Below are positions 56,558 through 64,000 of a stretch of DNA of 64,000 nucleotides, piece by piece. This DNA comes from Polaromonas sp. UBA5171 (GTDB lineage: Bacteria > Pseudomonadota > Gammaproteobacteria > Burkholderiales > Burkholderiaceae_C): NCBI GenBank assembly GCA_002413395.1, contig DHWX01000109.1:66491-130490 (forward strand), given 5' to 3'. The notes below the pieces were generated by a model, which was not told the DNA's origin, did no database searches, and saw only the letters and a program-made list of their open reading frames with translations. The position numbers and the translations under genes were made by a program. The first letter of the stretch is position 1; each line of letters opens with the position of its first letter.

Positions 56558-57927
56558 ATACCTTCCCGCTGATCACGCATCCCGCTCCTGAAGACACGCT
56601 GGCCTACAGCCGTGGCGAATCGATCAGCGTGGCACACTTTCTGGCTGATGTCAGGCAACTCGCTGCGGCTTTGCCTGCCGGGCGGCATGTCCTCAACGCC
56701 TGCGCCGACCGCTACCGCTTTGCCGTCGGCATGGCAGCGGCCTTGCTGGCAGACAAGATCAACCTGCTGCCGCCCACGCTCACACCGGAAATGGTGCGCC
56801 AGGTCAAGCACTTTGCGCCTGACGTGTTTTGCCTGACGGACCAGCCGCAGTCCCTCGATTTGCCGCACTATGCATGGGCTGACGTGATGACCGCTCGTGC
56901 ACCGGTTGCGGCTGGCGCACCAGCCAGCACGGCCGACATTCCGCAGATTCCCGCTTCACGCACAGCCGCCATCGTATTCACCTCCGGTTCAACCGGCCTA
57001 CCCGTGGCGCACCGGAAAAGCTGGGGTGGACTGGTTCGCAACGTGCGCGCCGAAGCTGAGCGGCTCGGCCTGCTCGACGGGCGACGCCACAGCATTGTGG
57101 CCACGGTGCCGCCGCAACACATGTATGGCTTTGAGTCCAGCGTGCTGATTGCCTTGCAAAGCGGTGCTGCCATAACCGCCGCCCGGCCGTTTTACCCGGC
57201 CGACATTACCGCCGCACTGGCAGCGGCGGCGCACCCTTGCATGCTCGTCACGACGCCCATGCACCTGAAGGTATTGCTTGCATCGGGCCTGGACATTCCC
57301 CTGCCCGAGCTGGTGCTGTCAGCGACAGCGCCCATGCCCCCGCAGCTGGCACTAGCCGTCGAGGCCCGCCTGAAGGCTCCCCTGTTTGAAATTTACGGAT
57401 CCACCGAAACCGGCCAGATCGCCTCCCGCCACACCACCGAAACCGCCGAATGGACGCTTTTCCCGGGGATCACGCTCCACGCTGCCGAGGGCCGCATGTG
57501 GGCCTCGGGCGGACATGTCGAGCAACCCACGCCCATGGCAGATGAGCTTGAACTGGTCACAGCCGAGCGTTTTTTGCTGCACGGCCGCACCGCCGATCTC
57601 GTCAATATCGCGGGCAAACGCAGCTCGCTTGACTACCTGAATCACCAGCTCAATGCCGTGCCAGGGGTGATCGACGGCGCATTCTTCATGCCCGACGAGA
57701 CGGATGGCAATGACGGCAGCGTGACACGCCTGATGGCCTTTGCCGTCGCCCCCGGCATGTCAGTGCCGACTTTGCTGGCGGCCCTGCGCGAGCGTATTGA
57801 TGCCATTTTCATGCCACGGCCGCTGGTGCTGCTTGATGCGCTGCCGCGCAACAGCACTGGCAAATTGCCGCGCAGCGCGCTGCAGGCGTTGGTGCATCAG
57901 TGCAAAGGCGCCAACCATGCACGCTGA
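56554..57927 (+). CDS. AMP-dependent acyl/aryl-ACP ligase
   Basis: A 457-residue ANL-superfamily enzyme, shorter than classic acyl-CoA synthetases. The P-loop-like motif is IVFTSGSTGLPVAHRKSWGG (about residue 140). FEIYGSTETGQIASR is the adenylate site, and LLHGRTADLVNIAGKRSSLD the hinge and C-terminal domain; LPRNSTGKLPRSAL carries the catalytic lysine. In this cluster type it is thought to activate the starter acid for the carrier protein. Translationally coupled on both sides. Confidence 0.88.
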   Translation: MNTFPLITHPAPEDTLAYSRGESISVAHFLADVRQLAAALPAGRHVLNACADRYRFAVGMAAALLADKINLLPPTLTPEMVRQVKHFAPDVFCLTDQPQSLDLPHYAWADVMTARAPVAAGAPASTADIPQIPASRTAAIVFTSGSTGLPVAHRKSWGGLVRNVRAEAERLGLLDGRRHSIVATVPPQHMYGFESSVLIALQSGAAITAARPFYPADITAALAAAAHPCMLVTTPMHLKVLLASGLDIPLPELVLSATAPMPPQLALAVEARLKAPLFEIYGSTETGQIASRHTTETAEWTLFPGITLHAAEGRMWASGGHVEQPTPMADELELVTAERFLLHGRTADLVNIAGKRSSLDYLNHQLNAVPGVIDGAFFMPDETDGNDGSVTRLMAFAVAPGMSVPTLLAALRERIDAIFMPRPLVLLDALPRNSTGKLPRSALQALVHQCKGANHAR

Positions 57928-58240
57928 TGAAACCACGTTCCAGATTGCGCCGGACCATCCGGCTTTTGCAGGCCATTTTCCGGGCGTTCCAATGGTGCCC
58001 GGAGTGGTATTGCTTGACGCCGCCATACATGCCGCGCGGCAAACGCTGCGCGGCTCAACCTCAGGGGACAGCCTGAACACTACCTGCCAGATCAGCTCGG
58101 CCAAATTCCTCAGTCCGGTCGGGCCAGGCGAGACACTCAGCATTTTCTGCACCCCCTGCGCCTCGGGCAGCACGCGTTTCGACATCTTGAGCGGCAGCCG
58201 CAAAGTCGCCACCGGCACGCTGGTGTTGCCGCCGCCATGA
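57917..58240 (+). CDS. Hotdog-fold 3-hydroxyacyl-ACP dehydratase-like protein
   Basis: A 107-residue single hotdog domain. IAPDHPAFAGHFPGVPMVPG is the FabZ/FabA catalytic helix region with the active-site histidine, and it is followed by VVLLDAAIHAA. FabZ-like proteins dehydrate beta-hydroxyacyl chains, which builds conjugated double bonds in polyene synthesis. It is shorter than FabZ (about 150) but typical for the cluster dehydratase. The ATG at 57917 overlaps the ligase by 11 nt; the end overlaps the acyltransferase by 4. Confidence 0.85.
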   Translation: MHADETTFQIAPDHPAFAGHFPGVPMVPGVVLLDAAIHAARQTLRGSTSGDSLNTTCQISSAKFLSPVGPGETLSIFCTPCASGSTRFDILSGSRKVATGTLVLPPP

Positions 58241-59208
58241 ACCCGAAACGCAACACCGTGTCGTCAGTGGATGCTGACTGGAAACATAGCCCGGAACGCA
58301 GCAACATGTTCTGGCTGCGCGTGATGACATGGATTTCGATCAGGCTGGGCCGCCGCGTGGCCCGGGTCGTGCTTTACGCCATTGCAGCGTACTTCCTGGC
58401 GTTGGCACCGACCGCGCGTCGCATGTCGCGCAGTTATCTGCGGCGCGTGCTCAAGCTTTCGCCGCCCGCCACAGTCGGCTGGCACCACCTGTTCCGGCAT
58501 TTTTTGAGTTTCGCGTCGGTAATCCACGACCGGGTCTATCTGCTCAATGAGCGCTTCGATCTGTTCGACATTCGCGTTCACAACCAGGCACTTATCGACA
58601 AGATCGTGGCCGATGACCAGGGCGTTTTCCTGATCGGCGCGCACATGGGAAGCTTTGAGGTGCTCCGGGCCATCGGCCGCAAGCAGCCCGGCTTGCGCGT
58701 GGCGATGGTGATGTATGAAGAAAATGCGCGCAAGCTCAATGCGGCGCTCAGCGTCATCAACCCAAGCGCGCAGCAGGACATCATTGCCCTGGGCCATATC
58801 GATTCGATGATCCAGGTCCATGAGTTGCTGGCCCAGGGAACCATCGTCGGCATGCTGGGTGACCGCTCGCTCGGCAATGACGAGACCTTTGCGGTTGATT
58901 TTTTGGGTGATCCGGCCGAGTTGCCTCTCGGGCCATTCCGGATGGCAGCGATCCTCAAACGCCCGGTGCTGTTCATGACCGGGCTCTACCTCGGCGGCAA
59001 CCGCTACGACATCCACTTTGAGCCCCTGGCTGATTTTTCGACGCTACCGCCACGCGGCCGCGCACTGGCCGTGCAGGCCGCCATGACGCGCTATGCTGCG
59101 CTGATGGCGGAATACTGCTACCGCGCACCCTACAACTGGTTCAATTTTTTCGACTTCTGGCAAACCCGCGTGACACCGCAAGCCAAGCCATCCACAGACA
59201 CCCAATGA
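58237..59208 (+). CDS. LpxL/HtrB-like acyltransferase
   Basis: A 323-residue lysophospholipid-acyltransferase-type protein (lipid A acyltransferase family). An N-terminal membrane anchor (VLYAIAAYFLALAP) is followed by the catalytic H-X4-E motif in GAHMGSFEVLRAIG. Later blocks are AQGTIVGMLGDRSLGNDET, LPLGPFRMAAILKRPVLFM and the end YNWFNFFDFW. In aryl-polyene clusters such enzymes are thought to attach the chain to a lipid or sugar carrier. Coupled to both neighbours by 4-nt overlaps. Confidence 0.87.
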   Translation: MNPKRNTVSSVDADWKHSPERSNMFWLRVMTWISIRLGRRVARVVLYAIAAYFLALAPTARRMSRSYLRRVLKLSPPATVGWHHLFRHFLSFASVIHDRVYLLNERFDLFDIRVHNQALIDKIVADDQGVFLIGAHMGSFEVLRAIGRKQPGLRVAMVMYEENARKLNAALSVINPSAQQDIIALGHIDSMIQVHELLAQGTIVGMLGDRSLGNDETFAVDFLGDPAELPLGPFRMAAILKRPVLFMTGLYLGGNRYDIHFEPLADFSTLPPRGRALAVQAAMTRYAALMAEYCYRAPYNWFNFFDFWQTRVTPQAKPSTDTQ

Positions 59209-59846
59209 CGCATACCGTCCATTCCTCAACGCTAGCTGTCAAGCCGGTCCGCACATCGGGCGGCCTCTTGAAAAGCCTGGCCATCGCCCTGACCGTGGGC
59301 CTGACCCTTGCCACGCTAAGCCCGGCCGCTTTCGCCGCCTGGGATCTCCAGCAACTGATGGAAACGCTGGCGCAGAGCAAATCGGGCCGCGCCCGCTTTG
59401 TCGAACGGAAATCCATCGCCATGCTCGACAAGCCGGTGGAATCGTCCGGCGAGTTACTCTACAGCGCACCTGACCATCTGGAAAAACGCACCCTCAAACC
59501 TCAAGCCGAATCGATGATTGTGAATGGCGATGAATTGCACATCGAACGCGGCCGCCAAACTTACAATCTGCAATTGCAAAGCTACCCGGAGCTGGCCGCT
59601 TTCATCGACAGCATTCGCGGTACCCTGGCGGGCGACCGCAAGGCACTGGAACGCAACTACCGGTTGAGCCTGGAGGGCAGCGCCGAACACTGGAACCTGC
59701 AGTTGCTGCCACTAGATGAAAAAATGCAGGCCGTGATCCAGCGTATTCGCATCAACGGTGTGCGTGACCAGGTGCGCAGCATTGAAATCACCCAGGCCGA
59801 CGGTGACAGCTCGCTGATGACCATCGAAAAACTGGCGCAACCATGA
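59205..59846 (+). CDS. LolA-like periplasmic carrier protein
   Basis: A 213-residue secreted protein. The signal peptide ends AAFA before AWDLQQLMETLAQSKSG; then comes the LolA-type beta-barrel (RARFVERKSIAMLDKPVESS, GELLYSAPDHLEKRTLKPQ, ESMIVNGDELHIERG). It probably shields a lipid-like product between the membranes, as LolA does for lipoproteins. It is paired with the MMPL exporter that follows, as in aryl-polyene clusters. Overlaps both neighbours by 4 nt. Confidence 0.85.
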   Translation: MTHTVHSSTLAVKPVRTSGGLLKSLAIALTVGLTLATLSPAAFAAWDLQQLMETLAQSKSGRARFVERKSIAMLDKPVESSGELLYSAPDHLEKRTLKPQAESMIVNGDELHIERGRQTYNLQLQSYPELAAFIDSIRGTLAGDRKALERNYRLSLEGSAEHWNLQLLPLDEKMQAVIQRIRINGVRDQVRSIEITQADGDSSLMTIEKLAQP

Positions 59847-62191
59847 TGACAGGCCCGCGCCGCCGCGGCATCACCGCCATTGCATTGTGGCTGGCATTTT
59901 TGCTGGGCTGCGGTGTCCTGATCAGCCGCACCCAGTTCACCACGGACTTGTCGGCATTCTTGCCGCGCACCCCGACGCCCGAGCAAAAACTGCTGATGGA
60001 TCAACTGCGCGACGGCTTCGCGTCACGCCTGATCCTGGTCGGCATTGAAGGTGCCGATGCACCCACCCGCGCCCGGCTTTCCAGACAAACCGCCCAGCGC
60101 CTGCGCACCAACCCGGCTTTTGTCACCGTCAACAACGGCGAGCCCGTCAACGCTGAACGTGACCGTGCTTTCCTTTTCAGCAACCGCTACCTGCTCAGTC
60201 CGGCGGTGACGCCGGAACATTTCAGCGCAGATGGACTGCATGGCGCCCTGGGAAACAGCATTGATCTGCTCGCCTCGCCCGCCGGGTTGCTGGTCAAGTC
60301 CCTGCTGCCGCGCGACCCGAGCGGAGAAATGGTACAACTGCTCGGCCAGCTCAATAGTGGCACGCAGCCCAGACTGGTGAACGGCGCCTGGGCCTCACGC
60401 GACGGCACGCGCGCCCTGATGCTGATGCAAACACGTGCAGCGGGTTCCGACACCGATGCCCAGCAAAGCGCCATGGCAGCCATCCGGCAAGCGTTTGACC
60501 AGGCTCCCGATGCAACCCCGGCCGCCCGGCTGGTGATGACCGGCCCCGGTGTGTTCTCGGTGACCTCGCGCGACACCATCAAAAGCCAGGTCACCCGCCT
60601 GTCCATCATCAGCGTGGTGCTCATTGCAACGCTGCTATTGCTGGTTTATCGCTCATTCGGCGCCTTGGCACTGGGGTTTTTGCCGGTCATCAGCGGCGCG
60701 CTGGCGGGCCTCGCGGCAGTCAGTCTGGGCTTTGGGGCGGTGCATGGCATCACGCTTGGGTTTGGCACCGCGCTGATCGGCGAAGCGGTGGATTATTCCA
60801 TCTACCTGTTTGTTCAATCCGAACAAGGTGGGGCAAACCAGCACGACTGGATCCAGCGTTTCTGGCCCACCATCCAGCTCGGCGTGCTGACATCAATCGC
60901 CGGCTTTGCGTCGCTGCTGCTGTCGGGCTTTCCGGGGCTGGCGCAACTCGGCCTGTATGCCATTGCCGGGTTGCTGGCCGCCGCCGCCGTCACCCGTTTC
61001 GTGCTGCCTCATCTGCTGCCTGCGACGTTTCGCATCCATGATGTCGCGGCCATCGGACGCGTGCTGGCCCATCTGACTCAGCGCGCCGCTGCATTGCGCT
61101 GGCCAGCCGCAATATTGTTGCTGGCAGCCTGCGCCATCCTTGTCGGCCACCGCGCCAGCTTGTTCAACGACAATATCTCCGCGCTGAGCCCGGTGTCGCA
61201 AGCCGATGTGGCACTCGACGAGCGTCTGCGCGCCGACATGGGCGCACCGGATGTGCGCTATCTGGTGGTGGTCTCGGGCAGCAGCCGGGAGTCGGTATTA
61301 AGCGCCTCCGAGAAGGTGTCCACGCTGCTGCAAACGCAAGTCGATCAGGGCGAACTCGCCCGATTTGAAAGCCCCAGTCATTACCTGCCCAGCATGGCAA
61401 CGCAGCGCGCACGGCAGGCCAGCTTGCCGCCTCCCGACCAGTTGGAAACTCGCCTGGCGCAAGCGGTTCAGGGCTTGCCGGTGCACGCGCAACTCTTTGC
61501 ACCATTTCTGGCTGATGCAGCCGCTGCCCGCAGCCAGCCTTTGCTGCAGGCCGCCGACCTGGAGCAGACCTCGATGGCCATGGCGCTTGCGGCCTTGCTG
61601 CTGCAGCAAGACCACCATTGGACCGCCTTGTTGCCACTGACCGCGCCCAGCGATGTCAGCATCAACGCCAGCAAGATTCGCGCTGCTCTGGCCAGCACGG
61701 GTTTGCCGAATGTGCTGTTTGTGGACATGAAGGCCGAATCCGACCGCCTTTATTCCGGCTATCTGCATGAAGCCATCGGGCTGTCGCTCGGTGGGCTGGT
61801 CGCCATTGTCGGGCTGCTGCTGGCGGTTTTTCGCTCGCCGATGCGCGTGCTGCGCGTCATTGCGCCGCTGGCAGCCGCGGTCGTGACGGTCACGGCAGGC
61901 TTGGCCGCGCTTGGCCAGCAATTGATCATTCTGCATCTGGTGGGCTTGCTGCTGGTGGTTGCCGTGGGATCCAACTACGCGCTGTTTTTTGACCGGCCCG
62001 ATCCGCTCATACCGATCTCGCCGCGCACCCTGGTCTCCATGTTGTTTGCCAATCTCACCACCGTCGCAGGGTTTGGCTTGCTGGCGTTTTCCAGCGTGTC
62101 CATCTTGCAGGCGATGGGCGCCACCGTGGCACCAGGCGTCATCCTGGCACTGATGTATTCCGCGATTTTTGCGAGGCCGTCCCATGTCTAG
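59843..62191 (+). CDS. MMPL/RND family exporter
   Basis: A 782-residue inner-membrane pump with two repeats, each one helix, a large periplasmic domain and five helices. The first repeat includes RRRGITAIALWLAFLLGCGV, VVLIATLLLLVYRSFGALAL and GFGTALIGEAVDYSIYLFVQ. The second includes LAHLTQRAAALRWPAAILLL, AIGLSLGGLVAIVGLLLAVF, VAVGSNYALFFDRPDP and LTTVAGFGLLAFSSVSILQA. The aspartate in GEAVDYSIY matches the proton-relay residue. It would export the aryl-polyene-type lipid. Start overlaps lolA-like by 4 nt. Confidence 0.9.
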   Translation: MMTGPRRRGITAIALWLAFLLGCGVLISRTQFTTDLSAFLPRTPTPEQKLLMDQLRDGFASRLILVGIEGADAPTRARLSRQTAQRLRTNPAFVTVNNGEPVNAERDRAFLFSNRYLLSPAVTPEHFSADGLHGALGNSIDLLASPAGLLVKSLLPRDPSGEMVQLLGQLNSGTQPRLVNGAWASRDGTRALMLMQTRAAGSDTDAQQSAMAAIRQAFDQAPDATPAARLVMTGPGVFSVTSRDTIKSQVTRLSIISVVLIATLLLLVYRSFGALALGFLPVISGALAGLAAVSLGFGAVHGITLGFGTALIGEAVDYSIYLFVQSEQGGANQHDWIQRFWPTIQLGVLTSIAGFASLLLSGFPGLAQLGLYAIAGLLAAAAVTRFVLPHLLPATFRIHDVAAIGRVLAHLTQRAAALRWPAAILLLAACAILVGHRASLFNDNISALSPVSQADVALDERLRADMGAPDVRYLVVVSGSSRESVLSASEKVSTLLQTQVDQGELARFESPSHYLPSMATQRARQASLPPPDQLETRLAQAVQGLPVHAQLFAPFLADAAAARSQPLLQAADLEQTSMAMALAALLLQQDHHWTALLPLTAPSDVSINASKIRAALASTGLPNVLFVDMKAESDRLYSGYLHEAIGLSLGGLVAIVGLLLAVFRSPMRVLRVIAPLAAAVVTVTAGLAALGQQLIILHLVGLLLVVAVGSNYALFFDRPDPLIPISPRTLVSMLFANLTTVAGFGLLAFSSVSILQAMGATVAPGVILALMYSAIFARPSHV

Positions 62192-62987
62192 CGCACACTG
62201 GCGCGCGACGCCGCTGATCCGCGCAAGCGTGCTGCTGCATGTGACTGCCTTGGTGGCGGGGCTCGCCGAGCCTGGGTTATGGCGCTGGGCTCTGGGCGCC
62301 GTGCTGGCAAATCACGCGCTGCTCATGCTGCTCAGCCTGTGGCCGCGCAGCCACTGGCTGGGGCCGAACTGGACCCGGCTGCCTGCCGCCGCCGCAGCCA
62401 GAAATGAGATTGCCCTGACCATTGACGACGGACCCGACCCCGTCGTCACGCCACGGGTGCTGGACCTGCTGGAACGCCATGCAGCAAAGGCGACCTTTTT
62501 CTGCATCGGCGAAAAGGCCGCGCGCTACCCGGATTTGTGCCGCGACATCGTGCGCCGCGGCCATGCTGTGGAAAACCACAGCCAGCGTCATCGCCACCAC
62601 TTTTCGCTGATGGGCCCGCGTAGTTTTGCGCGTGAATTGCAAGCCGCCCAGGAAACGCTCACCACCATTACCGGCCAGCGGCCCTTGTTCTTTCGCGCGC
62701 CTGCCGGCTTGCGCAATCCATTTCTCGACCCGGTGCTGGCCCGACTCGGGCTGCAGCTTGCCAGCTGGTCAGCACGTGGTTTCGACACCCGGACTGGCGA
62801 GGTTGAGCGCGTTCAAAGCAGGTTGTTGCGCGGCCTGCGGACCGGTGCCATTTTGCTGCTGCATGATGGCAACGCTGCACGCACACGCGACGGCACCCCG
62901 GTTATTCTCGAAGTGCTGCCCACGGTTGTGGCCGCAGCTGAAGCAGCCAATCTGCGTTTTGTCACCTTGCGTGACGCCCTCTCATGA
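62184..62987 (+). CDS. Polysaccharide deacetylase (NodB-homology) protein
   Basis: A 267-residue protein with two N-terminal hydrophobic segments and a carbohydrate-esterase-4 domain. Motif 1 is ALTIDDGPDPVVTPRVLDLL (metal-binding Asp-Asp), motif 2 GHAVENHSQRHRHHF (metal histidines), and motif 3 FFRAPAGLRNPFLDPVLARL. LLLHDGNAART carries the late histidine. It should remove acetyl groups from an amino sugar or lipid-linked sugar. Its presence in an aryl-polyene-type operon suggests the product has a sugar part. The ATG at 62184 overlaps the MMPL end by 8 nt. Confidence 0.85.
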   Translation: MSSAHWRATPLIRASVLLHVTALVAGLAEPGLWRWALGAVLANHALLMLLSLWPRSHWLGPNWTRLPAAAAARNEIALTIDDGPDPVVTPRVLDLLERHAAKATFFCIGEKAARYPDLCRDIVRRGHAVENHSQRHRHHFSLMGPRSFARELQAAQETLTTITGQRPLFFRAPAGLRNPFLDPVLARLGLQLASWSARGFDTRTGEVERVQSRLLRGLRTGAILLLHDGNAARTRDGTPVILEVLPTVVAAAEAANLRFVTLRDALS

Positions 62988-63670
62988 ATCGTGCGCAGAC
63001 ACCCTGGTACCGTCAAGCTGCAGCGGTAATCCCCAGACACATAGTTCTCAAAAGCATTGGAACAATGCTTTTTATCGGCCTGTTTTTCGGTGCCTACTTT
63101 TATTTGCTCAAGAGCCCGGCGTATCCAACCACGGTGATGCCCTTGACCGGGCTGGATCGACTAATCGGCTTTGAGCCACGGACCATGCCGCTGTATGTCT
63201 CATTGTGGGTCTATGTTTCCCTGCCTCCGACATTGCTGGCAACGCGGCGCGAGCTGTATCGCTATGGCTTGGCCATGGCCGGAACCTGCCTGGTTGCGCT
63301 GATCATCTTCTACTTCTGGCCCACCGCAGTACCCGCAGCCAACATCGACTGGATTCAGTATCCCGGCGTGAATTTCCTTAAAAATGTGGATGCCTCAGGC
63401 AATGCCTGTCCTTCGCTTCATGTCGCCACAGCGATCTTTTCGGCGATCTGGCTGCATCACTTGCTGCGTCGCTTTGGCGCGCCACCGTGGATCCTCATCG
63501 TCAATGGGCTGTGGTGTTTTGGCATCGTCTATTCCGCCATGGCCACACGCCAGCATGTGGCGGTGGATGTGCTGGCCGGTTTCTTGCTCGGGGTGCTGGG
63601 TGCCGGTTTGTCATGGCGTTATCGCGGACATCCGGAGGAAGCGGGAAAAATCCGCCACTCCGTCATCTGA
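62984..63670 (+). CDS. PAP2 superfamily membrane phosphatase
   Basis: A 228-residue protein with about six hydrophobic segments. Motif C2 is ACPSLHVATAIFSAIWLHHL (PSLH near residue 143) and motif C3 SAMATRQHVAVDVLAGFLLG (catalytic His and Asp near residue 190). A clear C1 motif (K-x6-R-P) is not seen, as in inositol-phosphorylceramide-synthase-like members. It probably removes a phosphate from a lipid phosphate or transfers a phospho-head group. Overlaps the deacetylase by 4 nt; the ketosynthase starts shortly after. Confidence 0.82.
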   Translation: MNRAQTPWYRQAAAVIPRHIVLKSIGTMLFIGLFFGAYFYLLKSPAYPTTVMPLTGLDRLIGFEPRTMPLYVSLWVYVSLPPTLLATRRELYRYGLAMAGTCLVALIIFYFWPTAVPAANIDWIQYPGVNFLKNVDASGNACPSLHVATAIFSAIWLHHLLRRFGAPPWILIVNGLWCFGIVYSAMATRQHVAVDVLAGFLLGVLGAGLSWRYRGHPEEAGKIRHSVI

Positions 63671-63698
63671 TTCAGCCCAACTTCCAAAGTTTGCTAAT

Positions 63699-64000
63699 AT
63701 GACACCTCACTTAGATCGGCTTGTTTTTTTCTGAATCCGCTCTGGCTTTCCCATTTCACCGCGACCTGCACCATCGGACGCGGCCTTGAACCGATCCTTG
63801 CTGCATTGCGCCAGCAGCGCAGCGGGTTGGCGCCATGCGCGTTTGATACGGTCGATCTGGCCACTTTTACGGGGGAAGTCGCGGGTGTCGATGAGGTGCG
63901 GCTTGCCGCGCCGCTGGCCGACTTCGATTGCCGCAACAACCGGCTCGCATTGCTGGGCCTGATGCAGGACGGTTTTTCCGATGCCGTGGCGGCCGCCCGC
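63699..64000 (+). pseudogene. Beta-ketoacyl-ACP synthase, 5' part, start interrupted by a frameshift; runs off the window
   Basis: From 63731 the frame reads LNPLWLSHFTATCTIGRGLE, then RSGLAPCAFDTVDLATFTGE and FDCRNNRLALLGLMQDGFSD, the N-terminal thiolase-fold part of the ketosynthases found in aryl-polyene clusters. No ATG, GTG or TTG opens this frame. An ATG at 63699 (MTPHLDRLVFF) runs into a stop at the T7 run 63724-63730. One extra T there would join the two into a normal N-terminus. The active-site cysteine lies beyond the window. It may be intact if the T-run is miscounted. Confidence 0.75.

Overview
The window looks like a chromosome segment of a betaproteobacterium of the order Burkholderiales, most probably Comamonadaceae (Rhodoferax/Polaromonas-like). 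The gene order tpiA-secG-tRNA-Leu-nuoA..N-DUF2818-nudix-DUF1178, the nasT-nrtABD-nirBD-nasA-ybiB-cobA nitrate block and two copies of an AT-rich intergenic repeat all fit that family. This placement is inference from gene content and recalled gene order; no database search was possible. I found no insertion sequence, prophage, CRISPR array or rRNA.

Layout. 1-341 (-) is the start of frdA (fumarate reductase flavoprotein) behind a convincing FNR-type class II promoter. 697-2467 holds a luciferase-like oxidoreductase and an SDR dehydrogenase. 2623-7692 (-) is a tripartite drug-efflux operon, marR - outer-membrane factor (frameshifted) - HlyD/EmrA adaptor - EmrB/DHA2 pump, with a promoter/operator shared with the divergent ABC exporter at 7781. 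gdhA follows at 9707. From 32169 down to 11040 every gene is on the minus strand: rpsO, pnp, a quinone oxidoreductase, tpiA, secG, tRNA-Leu(GAG), the complete 14-gene nuo operon for respiratory complex I, a shrunken DUF2818 gene, a NUDIX hydrolase and a DUF1178 gene. 32282-35845 (-) carries an aminotransferase, an orphan periplasmic binding protein and tsaD.

35950-47661 (+) is a nitrate/nitrite assimilation locus: the ANTAR antiterminator nasT, an NtrC box, a sigma-54 promoter, a leader with two A1/G4 hexaloop hairpins merging into an intrinsic terminator, then nrtA, nrtB, nrtD, nirB, nirD, nasA (frameshifted), ybiB and cobA. CobA makes the sirohaem precursor that NirB needs. Three copies of a roughly 40-nt REP-like hairpin lie inside this operon. 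47808-54352 is housekeeping: a BaiN/HI0933-type flavoprotein, rpsU, yqeY, tldE/pmbA, yjgA, mogA, cysE and trmJ. 54508-55476 is suhB.

55593-64000 (+) is a tightly overlapping operon of aryl-polyene (APE/xanthomonadin-like) type: acyl carrier protein, COG4648 membrane protein, AMP-ligase, hotdog dehydratase, acyltransferase, LolA-like carrier, MMPL exporter, NodB-type deacetylase, PAP2 phosphatase and the start of a ketosynthase that runs off the window. Three genes (outer-membrane factor, nasA, ketosynthase) are interrupted by single-base indels, two of them in homopolymers. They may be real or assembly errors.
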